This document shows positions 17,954 through 26,479 of a DNA stretch of 64,000 nt, piece by piece (position 1 is the stretch's first letter; every line of letters starts with the position of its first letter). Origin of the DNA: Paenibacillus stellifer (lineage in GTDB: Bacteria; Bacillota; Bacilli; Paenibacillales; Paenibacillaceae). The position numbers were made by a program, and so were the translations under genes. The stretch is taken from assembly GCF_000758685.1 (NCBI RefSeq), contig NZ_CP009286.1:464501-528500 (forward strand). The letters run 5' to 3'. A model generated the notes under the pieces. The model saw nothing but the letters and a program-made list of their open reading frames with translations. It ran no database searches and was not told the origin of the DNA.

Positions 17954-17988
17954 AGACCCGGCAGGCGCTGTTCATGCCTGCCGGGTCT
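17954..17988 (-). terminator. Possible terminator hairpin
   Basis: A perfect AGACCCGGCAGGC / GCCTGCCGGGTCT stem, followed on the minus strand only by TTTT. The T-run is weak. Confidence 0.5.
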
Positions 17989-18395
17989 GCCGCATTAGCG
18001 GATCTATAGACTACTTGACTTGGATGATGTTTCCCACCGGCCACGGAATCCGCTTACAGTTGCAGACAGGCATAACCTTAGAGCAGCAGCCTTCCGGCTT
18101 CGGCGTCCGCGCTCAGGCAGGCGCATTCATCTTTTATGTAAGCGGTTTCCGTCGACACAGTTCACATTATATGGCAATCAGGTAACTGACAATACCCGGT
18201 AAATCACGCTAAAAAAACCTAAACAATTAGGACTCGGTACAGAAATAATAAGGAAAAATCCCATCCAAATTTGACAATTATCCCTATGGAATTAGACATT
18301 TTACCCCATGCAGATCATAGCGCTGGAACGGGCATCTTAACGAGTCGAATGGGAAGGAACAACCGATAGTACGGGGAGGGAGCGGCCGATAGTAT

Positions 18396-18439
18396 AAAAA
18401 AGACGGCAGTTCCTGACCGTGAGGTGAGGAACCGCCGTC
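18396..18439 (-). terminator. Terminator of the CcdC-like gene
   Basis: On the minus strand GACGGCGGTTCCT pairs with AGGAACTGCCGTC (one bulge), followed by six T residues. Confidence 0.8.
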
Positions 18440-18505
18440 CTTGGCGAAGATCGACTGCATGAGTGAAGGCAGCCTGTATGGTGAGGCCTTCCGGCCCGGC
18501 GGCAC

Positions 18506-19012
18506 TCATGGAGTCTGCCGGGGAAGAGCCGTGTCTGACGGGACCATCGTGCGGTAGGTTCTGTACATGAACACCCGCCAATGCACGATCATTCCGAACG
18601 CCAGAATAAAGAACAGGCCGCCCGATTGCGGAATCGAGATATACCGGTCGATAAATTCATGCAGAAGGGTGCGGACCAGCAGCAGACCGAGCAGCACCAG
18701 CGCGAAGCTCTTGGAGCGCTTGGCGTAGATGAGCCCTTCTTTCTGATGAAAGCTAGTCGTTCGGATCAGAGGATATGCGAAGATAAACCAGCCTGCCAGA
18801 AACGCAATCAATGCCCACCAAAGGGGAACCCGGACCTCGGGGACGATGAACATCATGAACCCGGTTGACATGCCCAGAGGGGGAATAATGATTTTTCGGA
18901 TAGTTACGGGGCGGTCGCTTGCCTTTAATCGGATGAAGATCACCATCAGCGCCATGAACAGAGCGCCAAGGGTTGAACCGATATGCAGATACGACGGGTT
19001 GATGCTGCCCAT
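18506..19012 (-). CDS. CcdC-like membrane protein (DUF1453)
   Basis: A 168-residue protein with five hydrophobic helices. It resembles Bacillus CcdC: the conserved run IIIPPLGMSTGFMMFIVP near residue 45, a YAKRSKSF motif after helix 3, and FILAFGMIVHWRVFM at the end. CcdC is linked by gene context to cytochrome c maturation in other Bacilli but is not essential for it. Here no ccdA or other heme gene is adjacent. AGAGGA lies about ten bases before the ATG. Confidence 0.75.
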   Translation of the reverse strand: MGSINPSYLHIGSTLGALFMALMVIFIRLKASDRPVTIRKIIIPPLGMSTGFMMFIVPEVRVPLWWALIAFLAGWFIFAYPLIRTTSFHQKEGLIYAKRSKSFALVLLGLLLVRTLLHEFIDRYISIPQSGGLFFILAFGMIVHWRVFMYRTYRTMVPSDTALPRQTP

Positions 19013-19137
19013 GACTCACGGTCCTCTCTTATATGGAAGTGAAAGTGTGTGCGTAGCTTCCATTATATCAGAAAAGCTTTCCAGCGCCCAAATACCCGCC
19101 CGTGCGGTTGTCCGGGGGAGAAGCGTTTGGATATAGG

Positions 19138-19168
19138 GCAAAAACCGCAGGCTTCTGCCTGCGGTTTA
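19138..19168 (-). terminator. Terminator after the GlsB-type gene
   Basis: AAACCGCAGGC and GCCTGCGGTTT form a perfect stem; the minus strand continues with T residues. Confidence 0.8.
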
Positions 19169-19210
19169 GAGGGCATGATTTTATTTTTCAAAATCGAAGT
19201 GGTACATTGG

Positions 19211-19468
19211 TTAAGAACGGGTTCGTCCGCCCATGGAACGCATCACAAGGCTGACGATTGCAATCAGAACGATCGCGCCGATCAGGGATGGGAGAACATA
19301 GAAGTCGCTGACGCGCGGCCCCCAATCACCGAGAAAACCGCCCAGCCAAGAACCAAGGATACCGGCGATGATGTTGCCGATGATACCTCCCGGAATATCT
19401 CTGCCCATGATGAGACCAGCCAGCCAACCAATAATTCCGCCAACTATCAGCATCCATATGAAACTCAT
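19211..19468 (-). CDS. GlsB/YeaQ/YmgE-family small stress membrane protein
   Basis: An 85-residue, very hydrophobic protein with three helices and the family's Gly-rich pattern: IVGGIIGWLAGLIMGRD, then IIGNIIAGILGSWLGGFLG. Members are stress-induced inner-membrane proteins (transglycosylase-associated in older naming) without a proven reaction. AAAGGAG precedes the ATG at good spacing. It stands alone. Confidence 0.9.
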   Translation of the reverse strand: MSFIWMLIVGGIIGWLAGLIMGRDIPGGIIGNIIAGILGSWLGGFLGDWGPRVSDFYVLPSLIGAIVLIAIVSLVMRSMGGRTRS

Positions 19469-19728
19469 GTTGCTTCAGCTCCTTTTGGTTTATTGTCTTG
19501 GATGCTAACTATTAACCTCAAGCAAAAGGTTTAAATCAGGTCCAATTTTTCCCAAAAAAAGAGGAAGTACATGCATGCCGGAGGCTCAAAATGGAGGATG
19601 CTTTGGTTTTGGCAGGAGCAGGGCAAAGTTCTCGTATAGCCGCGTTTCCCCCCTACTTGCAAGGGTAATAAAGAAGAAGAGGGCGGAAGCCCGCCCGTAC
19701 ATAAGATAACCTGAGGAGGAGCTCTGTC

Positions 19729-20781
19729 ATGAAGCATCCAGATGAAATTCTGTTCTATGTCGGAACCTACGGTCCCGCCGATCAGCCGTCCATCCATCTG
19801 TGCGCCTTGAACATAAAGGATGGAGAGATGAGAAGAATCGGTGGAACCGCCGGGATCGGGAATCCGTCGTACATAACCCTGGACAGCCGGCAGCAAGTGC
19901 TGTATGCCGTCAGCGAGAAGGGGAGCGGTGAAGCCGCGGCTTTTTCGGTGGACGCCGAAACCATGGAGCTTGCTCCGCTGGGCAGCCGGGCAACCGAAGG
20001 GGCAGATCCCTGCTATGTGTCGGTCAGCCAAGATGGCAAGCATGTGCTCGTCTCCAATTATTCCGGCGGCAATATCAACGCGTATCCGGTCAATCCGGAT
20101 GGTTCGCTTGGTGAGATGACCTCTAACGTCAGACATCAGGGAGCCGGAGTCCGCCCGGACCGTCAGGAGGGACCGCATCCCCATTCCATTAACCCGGAAC
20201 CGGGCAGCGAGTGGATAATGGTATGCGATCTTGGGCTGGACCGGATTATGCTGTACCGGCTGGAAGCCGGGAAGCTTGTCCTTCAGCGCGAAGTGTCTCT
20301 GCCGGAAGGAGCGGGACCGAGGCATCTGGCGTTCCATCCGGACGGAAAGCGGGTGTATTGCATCAACGAGCTGAACAACACGGTCACGGTCTTCACTTAT
20401 GACGCGGTGGCCGGTACTCTGAAAGCTCTGCAGCATGTGCCGACGCTTCCCGAGCATTATGTGCCCGGCAGCGACGATACGGCGGCTGATATCCATGTCT
20501 CTCCCTGCGGCCGCTTTCTATATGCTTCAAACCGCGGGTATGACAGCGTCGCGCTGTTCCATATCGACAGTGAGACCGGCCTGCTGACTGCTGCCGATTG
20601 GCAGATCACCGGCGGACGGACGCCGCGCAACTTCGCGATCTGCCAAGGCTGGCTGCTGGCCGCCAATCAGGGCAGTGACAACATCACCTCCTTCCGGATC
20701 GATGCCGAGAGCGGGCGTCTGATCCCGACGGGCAATGAACTCGGCATCTCTTCGCCGGTCTGCATCGCTCCGGTGAATTAG
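19729..20781 (+). CDS. Lactonase-family beta-propeller protein (YkgB / Pgl-like)
   Basis: A 350-residue cytosolic seven-bladed propeller of the 3-carboxymuconate-cyclase/6-phosphogluconolactonase group. The family blocks are visible: FYVGTYG at the start, NPSYITLD, VLVSNYSGGNINAYPV, then PHPHSINPEPG, GPRHLAFHPDGKRVYCINELNNTV, RFLYASNRGYDS and GRTPRNFAI. The likely reaction is hydrolysis of 6-phosphogluconolactone or a related lactone, but many members have other substrates. GAGGAGG lies ten bases before the ATG. The ComQ-like gene follows 136 bases downstream on the same strand. Confidence 0.85.
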   Translation: MKHPDEILFYVGTYGPADQPSIHLCALNIKDGEMRRIGGTAGIGNPSYITLDSRQQVLYAVSEKGSGEAAAFSVDAETMELAPLGSRATEGADPCYVSVSQDGKHVLVSNYSGGNINAYPVNPDGSLGEMTSNVRHQGAGVRPDRQEGPHPHSINPEPGSEWIMVCDLGLDRIMLYRLEAGKLVLQREVSLPEGAGPRHLAFHPDGKRVYCINELNNTVTVFTYDAVAGTLKALQHVPTLPEHYVPGSDDTAADIHVSPCGRFLYASNRGYDSVALFHIDSETGLLTAADWQITGGRTPRNFAICQGWLLAANQGSDNITSFRIDAESGRLIPTGNELGISSPVCIAPVN

Positions 20782-20917
20782 TGAACGGGACGCTCTGAAG
20801 AACGTATAAAAAAAATGAGCAAGCCCGCTGTCGTTTTGAAGGAATTGGTAAATAAAGATCGAATATCTAGCAATGACAGGATGGAAACGACAGAAGAAGC
20901 TCAAAAGCGAGGGCAGA

Positions 20918-21832
20918 ATGGAGCATTTTGCAGAATCCGTAGGCAGGGAAATCAGGGAAGCCGTACGGGATTATTTCCAAGTGCCGTCTTTGCAAGGTCC
21001 GGCGCTTGCCTGTGCGGAAGAGAAACTGAGAGGAGGGATGCCCTGCGGCAAGCTGACCGTGTTGCATTATCATGCTTTCGGTGGAAGCGACCCGGCTGTG
21101 TACCGGGCGGCGGCGGCGGTTGAACTGATGATTCTCGGTGCTGATATTATCGACGATCTGCAGGATCGGGACGATCAGGACTCGGCTTGGAATAGAATCC
21201 GTCCCGAAGTGGCGCTTAATATCGCCGTGGGGATGACGATTCTGTCCCAGCAGCTCCTGCTTACCGGCAGCTTCCCGCTCGAAAGGGTCCACCTGGCCGT
21301 TCAGTTCATGAACGCAAGAACCCTGGCGGCCCTGAATGGGCAAACGACCGATCTTCTGAACGAAATCCGGGACGAAGAGGATTATTTGGCCATGATACGG
21401 GAGAAGTCGGCCGGATTTGTCGTGGCGGCTTGCATGATCGGTACGGTGCTGGCAACGGGAGAGGTCAAGGAAGAGGTAGCCGAATATGCCGAGGAACTGG
21501 GCATGGCCGAGCAGATCAAGAATGATGCCAACGATTTGCTGAACCGGCAAAAAGGCGACCTGTTAAGCCGCAAGCGGACGCTGTCCACCCTGTTCTTGCT
21601 GCAGTATTTGCCGGAGAACAGCCGCTGGATCGCAGACTATTTTGACGGAATGCTGGAGCCGGAAGAAATGATTGGCCGCATGGATGAGTTTGAACGGGTA
21701 TTGGAGGAGACAGGGGCTTATCTGTATACCTCGGTCATGATCCGAACCCGGAGCTACCGTTTTGTGGAACTGGTTAACAAGCTGGACATTGACGCTTACT
21801 GGAAAAACCGTATTCTCGCTCTGGCCGAATAG
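20918..21832 (+). CDS. ComQ-like isoprenyl transferase (polyprenyl synthetase fold)
   Basis: A 304-residue all-helical protein, the length of ComQ and shorter than typical housekeeping prenyl synthases. The first Asp-rich motif reads DIIDDLQDRDD (residues about 74-84). The second is the degenerate KNDANDLLNRQKGDLLSRKRTL typical of ComQ, not the DDxxD of chain-elongating synthases. I start at the ATG at 20918 (GCGAGGG four bases upstream); an ATG 15 codons earlier lacks a site. ComQ attaches an isoprenyl group to a Trp of the ComX pheromone and helps its export. The next gene, 34 bases downstream, encodes a ComX-like peptide, which strongly supports the call. Confidence 0.83.
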   Translation: MEHFAESVGREIREAVRDYFQVPSLQGPALACAEEKLRGGMPCGKLTVLHYHAFGGSDPAVYRAAAAVELMILGADIIDDLQDRDDQDSAWNRIRPEVALNIAVGMTILSQQLLLTGSFPLERVHLAVQFMNARTLAALNGQTTDLLNEIRDEEDYLAMIREKSAGFVVAACMIGTVLATGEVKEEVAEYAEELGMAEQIKNDANDLLNRQKGDLLSRKRTLSTLFLLQYLPENSRWIADYFDGMLEPEEMIGRMDEFERVLEETGAYLYTSVMIRTRSYRFVELVNKLDIDAYWKNRILALAE

Positions 21833-21866
21833 ACCGGGCGCAACTAATCGATTGGGGGAATTTATC

Positions 21867-22073
21867 ATGTTAAAAGAACTGATCCATAGCTTAATGAAGG
21901 ATTCTGCCGCAGCCCATCGTGTTAAGAACGGCCAGTTGGAGATTGCCGGAATCAGTGAAATCGAACGGAGAGCGCTGACCGATGCGCTCGCAGCCGACCG
22001 CGGAGTCATGAAGGCTGAAGAACTGGGAGTCTGGAACTCCGTTGCAGAATCGTCTGCCATCAAAGCGCTGTAA
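21867..22073 (+). CDS. ComX-like pheromone precursor
   Basis: A 68-residue peptide with a good GGGGGA site seven bases before the ATG. Its first 30 residues fit the ComX leader pattern (hydrophobic start LKELIHSLMKDS, then VKNGQLEIAGIS, compare the LMKNPxVLxKLENGEASLIGI type of Bacillus ComX). The C-terminal half has a single Trp at position 56 (ELGVWNSVA), the expected prenylation site. Trp lies 12 residues from the end, further than in Bacillus ComX. It directly follows the ComQ-like gene; no ComP kinase or ComA regulator follows. A terminator lies 25 bases after the stop. The alternative is an unrelated small protein. Confidence 0.65.
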   Translation: MLKELIHSLMKDSAAAHRVKNGQLEIAGISEIERRALTDALAADRGVMKAEELGVWNSVAESSAIKAL

Positions 22074-22098
22074 TTCATCTTTCATATAAAAGAAGCCG

Positions 22099-22136
22099 AA
22101 CAGCCCTGACCCGGAATGTCCCGGATCAGGGCTGTT
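22099..22136. terminator. Bidirectional terminator between comX-like and hydrolase genes
   Basis: AACAGCCCTGA and TCAGGGCTGTT form the outer stem with an inner CCGG/CCGG pair. It serves both convergent genes; the minus-strand side is followed by T-rich sequence. Confidence 0.75.
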
Positions 22137-22143
22137 CATGCTT

Positions 22144-24447
22144 CTAAAGGACGCTGAATGGCGTTGATCCCTGGCTGCCGTAAAAGCCGATATCATCAAG
22201 CATAACGGCATCGCCCTTCTGCCCCAGGTAGAACGTGACGGATTTCAGATGTGCCGGGTCGAAGGCGGCGTTCTTCTGCCGGAAGAGCGCGACCGGAATC
22301 CGGTAGGTTTGAAACACGGCTTCGGTGGAGTTGGCGAATTTGCCGCCTGCGACCTGCTTCTCCAGCCATGCGGTGCGAGTAAACCGGGTTTGGGGGAGAG
22401 GCAGCGGCGTCATGACCGACGACAGTGACACCCGGGAGGCGGCGCCGGCGGTATCGGTAAGCTCAACATCAATTTCCGGAGCGCCGGAGTCAGACGTTCC
22501 CTGCAAATTGGACATGGAGAAGGATAAGCCTTCCGCTCCCGACAGCACCTGATCCATAACAGGCCCCGATTGAAGCGAAAGACGGTAATATCCCTCCGAT
22601 TTGAAATCCGGGTCCGTGACCTCCAGCCGAACACCGTAGGTGTCTTTGCTTCCGCCCTCCCGGTTCTTGACGGTCTCCTCACTAAGGCGAAGCCCGGCGT
22701 AAGCTGCCGAGGCCCCAAGGCTGGCCGTACCGGAATCCCGGTCTTCGTCAAAGCCGGCAATCAAGGCCAGCGTGCCGTCCTCGTAGCGGTTGAAATAGGA
22801 CGTCCCGGCGGGAAGCCATGCCAGTCCGCTGCGGTAATCCTGAAATAGTCCGGCATAGGCTCGGTTGCCGTGCAGCGATGTCTCCAGGAAGGCGGAGACA
22901 TATACCTTGGCGATCCGCCGCTGCTCTTCGCCTTCCATAATATCGCTCCGGTTTAGAAACAGGCCGGCGGGCGGTGACAGATCATACAGGCCCCAACTGG
23001 TATTGAACTGGCTGTGGTTCGCCCCGCCGATATACAGCGACGACTTGAAAGCGGAGCTGCCTTGCAAGTAGAAGGTCCGGATATATTGCCGGTCACCATC
23101 GAAATTATGGACGTCTCCGTCATGGGCACCCTGCAGCGTCAAATAGCTGATATCTTGCAGCTCGGCCTTCTCTCCGTCCACCGTCTGGTCGGTCGGGGCC
23201 AGAGCGGCTATGGCCGAGATCCGGTAACGCTCCGATGAGAGCAGCACGGGATCGGCACTAAACCAGCGCCCGGCATCGGCTGCCATAGCCGCAGCCTGGC
23301 CGCCCCGGCTGTGCCCGATCAGAGCGGTCCGGGAATAATCAATCTTGCCGAAGAACGGATTGCCCGGCGTATCGCTATACTCCGCAAGCTGCTCCAGATG
23401 CTTCAGGATGATCCAGGCCCGGAGCTTGTAGTCATTGTCCGGAATGTCCGACCAGGCGGAATAATTCAGGAAATTCTCGTCCAGCGATACGGCAATGAAG
23501 CCGCGGCTTGCCAGAAGCTCTCCGAGATAGGCGTACCCGGTGTCGGAGAAATCCTCCATGCTGTGATTGCCGTGGACGATGAGCACAAGAGGAAATGGCC
23601 CTTCGCCTTCCGGCATCCAGACTCTTCCGTTCAGCGGCAGCGCATCCGGGCCGAACCCCCAGAACCAGGTGCGCAGCCGCGTCCATCCGCTCGTGTAGGA
23701 AGAGGCGTCAGCCGGCTCCGAGATCAGCTCTGCCTGCGCGCCAAATTCGGGCCGGTGCCGGTCGGACCCGCTGCCATAGGTGAAACTGCGGTAAGCGTAC
23801 GCTCCGGGCAATCCGGGGTTGGGCGCCGTCAGCGGGGCCACGGTGCCGGCGGCTGCGATGCCGCCCGCATCGTCTCTGTCATCCGCGCCGGATTCCGCAG
23901 GGAAACCGGCCTGAAAGGCCGGCCCTCCGGGAATCAGGAGGAGGGCGCCGGCAAGCGCGGCCAGGAGCGCCAGGCCCGGCAGCCGCCGTCCTATGCGGAT
24001 GAGGCCGCAGGCCCAGCCGCCGATTGCGGCTGCAGCCCCTGCGGCGGCTGCGGCTGCGCAGGCGGCGGGGAGCGCGATATCCGAGCTGAGCAGGATAACG
24101 AGAACGGCGCCGGCGCTGGCCAGCACGCAGGCGGTGAACAGGCGGGGAAGCCGCAGGCCCAGCAGCGACAGAAGCGCGGCGGCGGGATAGCCGGCGGCCG
24201 CCAGCAGGGTCGCGGCCGCCGCAGCCGCGAGCATCAGGTCGAAGGGCCTGCCGAAGCCTGTCGGCACGCCGAGGAGAACGGCGGTGAACGCGGCGAAGCC
24301 GATCAGCCAGGGGCCCAGCAGGGCTCCCCGCCATAAGGGCGTATCATAGTGCGCCGTGTCCCGGAGCCGGTGCGCCAGCCATTGTGCTGCGCGTCTGTGC
24401 CGCCGCCTCTTCGGCGGCGAAGGCGGCAGCCTGAGTTCTATATTCAT
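22144..24447 (-). CDS. Large membrane-anchored alpha/beta hydrolase
   Basis: A 767-residue protein. Residues 1-30 are basic, 40 to about 185 contain about five Ala/Leu-rich membrane helices, then a linker leads to an alpha/beta hydrolase domain (about 265-545): oxyanion strand LVLIVHGNHS, nucleophile elbow GHSRGGQAAA, acid after IAALAPTDQ, and His in GGANHSQFN. A C-terminal beta-rich domain of about 200 residues follows (FSMSNLQGTSDSG, then FYLGQKGDAVMLDDIGFYG), perhaps a galactose-binding-like module. This combination is found in Paenibacillaceae proteins of unknown function; an extracellular esterase or lipase role is inferred. GGAAGAG precedes the ATG. Confidence 0.75.
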   Translation of the reverse strand: MNIELRLPPSPPKRRRHRRAAQWLAHRLRDTAHYDTPLWRGALLGPWLIGFAAFTAVLLGVPTGFGRPFDLMLAAAAAATLLAAAGYPAAALLSLLGLRLPRLFTACVLASAGAVLVILLSSDIALPAACAAAAAAGAAAAIGGWACGLIRIGRRLPGLALLAALAGALLLIPGGPAFQAGFPAESGADDRDDAGGIAAAGTVAPLTAPNPGLPGAYAYRSFTYGSGSDRHRPEFGAQAELISEPADASSYTSGWTRLRTWFWGFGPDALPLNGRVWMPEGEGPFPLVLIVHGNHSMEDFSDTGYAYLGELLASRGFIAVSLDENFLNYSAWSDIPDNDYKLRAWIILKHLEQLAEYSDTPGNPFFGKIDYSRTALIGHSRGGQAAAMAADAGRWFSADPVLLSSERYRISAIAALAPTDQTVDGEKAELQDISYLTLQGAHDGDVHNFDGDRQYIRTFYLQGSSAFKSSLYIGGANHSQFNTSWGLYDLSPPAGLFLNRSDIMEGEEQRRIAKVYVSAFLETSLHGNRAYAGLFQDYRSGLAWLPAGTSYFNRYEDGTLALIAGFDEDRDSGTASLGASAAYAGLRLSEETVKNREGGSKDTYGVRLEVTDPDFKSEGYYRLSLQSGPVMDQVLSGAEGLSFSMSNLQGTSDSGAPEIDVELTDTAGAASRVSLSSVMTPLPLPQTRFTRTAWLEKQVAGGKFANSTEAVFQTYRIPVALFRQKNAAFDPAHLKSVTFYLGQKGDAVMLDDIGFYGSQGSTPFSVL

Positions 24448-24578
24448 GAGTCTCTCTTCCCCCGGTTGGTGTAGGACAAATATCCCCGTATCTAAGATGT
24501 GTCAGCATTTTGCATCATTCGAATATCGAATTATTCTATTCACGTCCCGCGCCCGGATCAAGCATGTGTTTCGCGCGG

Positions 24579-24980
24579 CTAACGGCCTTGGAAGAGGTCA
24601 TCTCCCGGCGCTCCGCGTCCCGATTCCAGCCGGGCGAGCTTGTTCCGGAGCATCCGGGAGAGCAGCCCTTGAACCTGCTCCAGCTCGGCCTGCTTCCTGC
24701 CGATTTCCGAGATCTTCTCCTGCAGGAGATCTATAGTCCTAGGCAGAGACAGCCCGTAAGCATCATTCTCCCGGATCAGTTCCCTAAGTTCCGCCAGCGT
24801 AAATCCCGCCGACTGGATTCTCCTGATTGTCAGAAGATGCTCTGCGGCTTCTTCCGTATATTCGCGGTAGTTGTTCGCTTCCCGCCGGACATGGCGCTCA
24901 TCCAGCAGTCCTTCCTTCTCGTAATAACGGATGGCCGGCGCGCTGAGACCGGTTATGCGGGCCAATGTCTGAATTTTCAC
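24579..24980 (-). CDS. MerR-family transcriptional regulator
   Basis: A 133-residue regulator: winged helix (IQTLARITGLSAPAIRYYEKEGLL, then NNYREYTEE), the conserved RIQSAGFTLAELREL turn, and a dimerising coiled coil. It starts at a GTG with AAGGAG. There are no C-terminal Cys residues, so it is not a classical metal sensor. A 20-base-spacer promoter with a palindromic centre lies immediately upstream facing the other way (25007-25038), the kind of site MerR activators untwist. It probably activates the divergent transcript that leads to the patatin gene. Confidence 0.9.
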   Translation of the reverse strand: MKIQTLARITGLSAPAIRYYEKEGLLDERHVRREANNYREYTEEAAEHLLTIRRIQSAGFTLAELRELIRENDAYGLSLPRTIDLLQEKISEIGRKQAELEQVQGLLSRMLRNKLARLESGRGAPGDDLFQGR

Positions 24981-25006
24981 CGTATTCTCCTTATACAGAA
25001 AAGGGT

Positions 25007-25038
25007 TTGACCTTCAAGTATACTTAATAGTTTATACT
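25007..25038 (+). promoter_or_regulatory. MerR-type promoter with 20-base spacer
   Basis: TTGACC (25007-25012) and TATACT (25033-25038) are 20 bases apart, too long for normal sigma-A use and diagnostic of MerR control. The spacer contains the perfect palindrome AAGTATACTT (25016-25025). It reads rightward, away from the MerR gene. Confidence 0.72.
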
Positions 25039-25138
25039 CTAACCGCAGCCCAGGCTGGTGACAAGAGCTTGGGGAGCAGTTAACATTTGCCTCTTCCCGG
25101 CTCAGAGGATTTCGCTTGGACAACATAAACGCGGCGCA

Positions 25139-25350
25139 CGACGCTCGATGTAAGACGCTTGATGTAAGACGCTTGATGTAAGACGCTTGATGTAAGACGC
25201 TTGATGTAAGACGCTCAATGTACGATGTGCGATGCACGACGCTTAATGTACGATGTACAATATGCGATGCACCATGCTCGATGTACCATGCTCGATGTAC
25301 CATGCTCGATGTACCATGCTCGATGTACCATGCCCGATCCACGATGCGCG
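25139..25350. repeat. Heptamer-based tandem repeat field (14-bp units)
   Basis: Five copies of GACGCTTGATGTAA-type 14-mers are followed by a degenerate stretch of 7-mers like CGATGTA and CGATGCA, then about four copies of CCATGCTCGATGTA. All can be derived from a 7-base unit. The field lies between the MerR-type promoter and the patatin gene, so it would be in that gene's untranslated leader. Confidence 0.9.
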
Positions 25351-25408
25351 GCCGTCCGAGCGGCAGCCGGGGCTGACATTCACATTCATAATAAGGAGCT
25401 GAAGAAAT

Positions 25409-26266
25409 ATGCGTGATTTCATACAGCCGAAGGCCGGGACGCGTGCAGTGGTCTTGGGCGGCGGCGGGGTGACGGGAATGGCCTGGGAGATCGGCGTGAT
25501 GCTGGGCCTGTCCGAGGCCGAGGTTGATCTCGGGAAGGCAGATGCGATATTCGGAACATCGGCGGGCTCTTTTGCCGGAGCCGCGCTGGCTTCCGGCAGC
25601 AATCTGCTGGAGCTGTTCGCCGCCCAGTCGGAACCGGCAGAAGCGGAAATTCCGGCATCCGCCGGGGCTAAGGTCCGGGAGAGCTGGCGGAACGCTTTTA
25701 TCACGGGAGGAAGCGATCCGGAGAAGGTCGGACTTGCCTTTGGAGAACTGGCCAAGCGGTTCCCTGCTCCAGTGCCTCCCGAGCTTCGCCGCAGGGCGGT
25801 ACAGGCCCGGCTGAAAGCGGAGGAATGGCCGGAGAAGCTCCGGGTAACCGCCATTGAGGCGGATACCGGAGAGCTTCATGTCCTCGGCAAGGAATCGGGC
25901 CTGTCCCTGATTGATGCGGTAAGCGCAAGCGGCGCAGTTCCGGGAATATGGCCGATTGTGCATGCTGACGGCAGGGCATGGATTGACGGAGGCATGGTCT
26001 CTCCGGCCAATGCGCGCCTGGCGCAAGGATATGAGCGAATCGTGATTCTCGCTCCGATGCCCGGCGGATACGGCTTGATCCCGGGGGCGGCTGAGGAAGC
26101 GGCGGCCATGGAGCGGGCTTCGAAGGTGAGCCTGATCGTTCCGGATGCGAATAGCGCCAAAGCGATCGGTCCGAATCCGTACGATCCAAGCCGAAGAGGT
26201 CCGGCTGCGATTGCCGGGAGAGAGCAGGGCAGTGGGCTTGCCGAAGCCGTGCGGCGGATGTGGTAA
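25409..26266 (+). CDS. Patatin-like phospholipase
   Basis: A 285-residue patatin-fold hydrolase. The oxyanion motif is GGGGVTGMAWEIGVM (about 17-31), the nucleophile elbow GTSAGSFAGA, and the catalytic Asp lies in WIDGGMVSPANA (DGG). These define a Ser-Asp dyad lipid acyl hydrolase (RssA/YlbK-like), probably cytosolic or membrane-associated. AAGGAG lies about ten bases before the ATG. The gene is downstream of a MerR-type promoter and a long tandem-repeat leader. The substrate is unknown. Confidence 0.9.
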   Translation: MRDFIQPKAGTRAVVLGGGGVTGMAWEIGVMLGLSEAEVDLGKADAIFGTSAGSFAGAALASGSNLLELFAAQSEPAEAEIPASAGAKVRESWRNAFITGGSDPEKVGLAFGELAKRFPAPVPPELRRRAVQARLKAEEWPEKLRVTAIEADTGELHVLGKESGLSLIDAVSASGAVPGIWPIVHADGRAWIDGGMVSPANARLAQGYERIVILAPMPGGYGLIPGAAEEAAAMERASKVSLIVPDANSAKAIGPNPYDPSRRGPAAIAGREQGSGLAEAVRRMW

Positions 26267-26316
26267 GAAGCTGTCCGCTTCGATTGGCGCAAGCCTATTT
26301 TTTTGCAAATAAAAGG

Positions 26317-26370
26317 TTGACAACAAGGGGGAGCGACAGTATTATAAGTCCATAACCCACTATTTGGGTA
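26317..26370 (+). promoter_or_regulatory. Promoter of the sulfate operon with downstream inverted repeat
   Basis: TTGACA (26317-26322) and TATTAT (26340-26345) have a 17-base spacer. ACCCA-CTATT-TGGGT (26356-26370) forms an inverted repeat just after the predicted start, then GGAATAATAAAT follows. It could be an operator; a CymR-type cysteine-metabolism site is possible but the match is not convincing by eye. Confidence 0.65.
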
Positions 26371-26398
26371 GGAATAATAAATATTGTTCTTACCGTAC

Positions 26399-26479
26399 CG
26401 ACGGAGGAACCCATGTTAAGGACGTACAGCGGCTTTTGTAGCCTCCTTGCGCGCCTACGGGGTTCCTCTGTCTTTTTTT
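26399..26479 (+). promoter_or_regulatory. Terminator-type leader (possible attenuator) before sbp
   Basis: GACGGAGGAACCC (26399-26411) and GGGTTCCTCTGTC (26460-26472) pair, with a 48-base interior, and are followed by seven T residues. An ATG at 26413 sits five bases after GGAGG, so a leader peptide with a Cys codon near the start ([12 protein letters not shown]) could be translated through the hairpin. It lies between the promoter and sbp. No known riboswitch or T-box consensus is recognised. Confidence 0.6.

Larger units (their letters stand above)
17787..18505. other. Intergenic region, 719 bases, mostly without features
   Basis: It holds the LDH-like gene's upstream region, a hairpin at 17954-17988 and a terminator at 18396-18439, both oriented for minus-strand transcription. 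Short frames exist (for example a 20-codon peptide near 18013-18072 on the minus strand) but lack ribosome binding sites. I see no supportable gene. Confidence 0.6.

Noticed and set aside
18013..18115. Cys-rich small protein on the minus strand (PVCNCKRIPWPVGNIIQVK)
   Set aside because: The frame is only about 34 codons, has no usable ribosome binding site and is interrupted upstream; it could be a remnant, but evidence is too thin.
22400..24400. Long open frames opposite the hydrolase and other high-GC genes
   Set aside because: These are antisense shadows with Arg/Ala/Gly-rich products, no binding sites and no family pattern.
25139..25350. CRISPR-like array
   Set aside because: The units are contiguous 7/14-mers without spacers, and no cas gene is present.
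26317..26479. SAM (S-box) riboswitch or cysteine T-box before sbp
   Set aside because: Neither the S-box conserved blocks nor the T-box GGGTGGNACCGCG motif is present; only the hairpin and T-run are supported.
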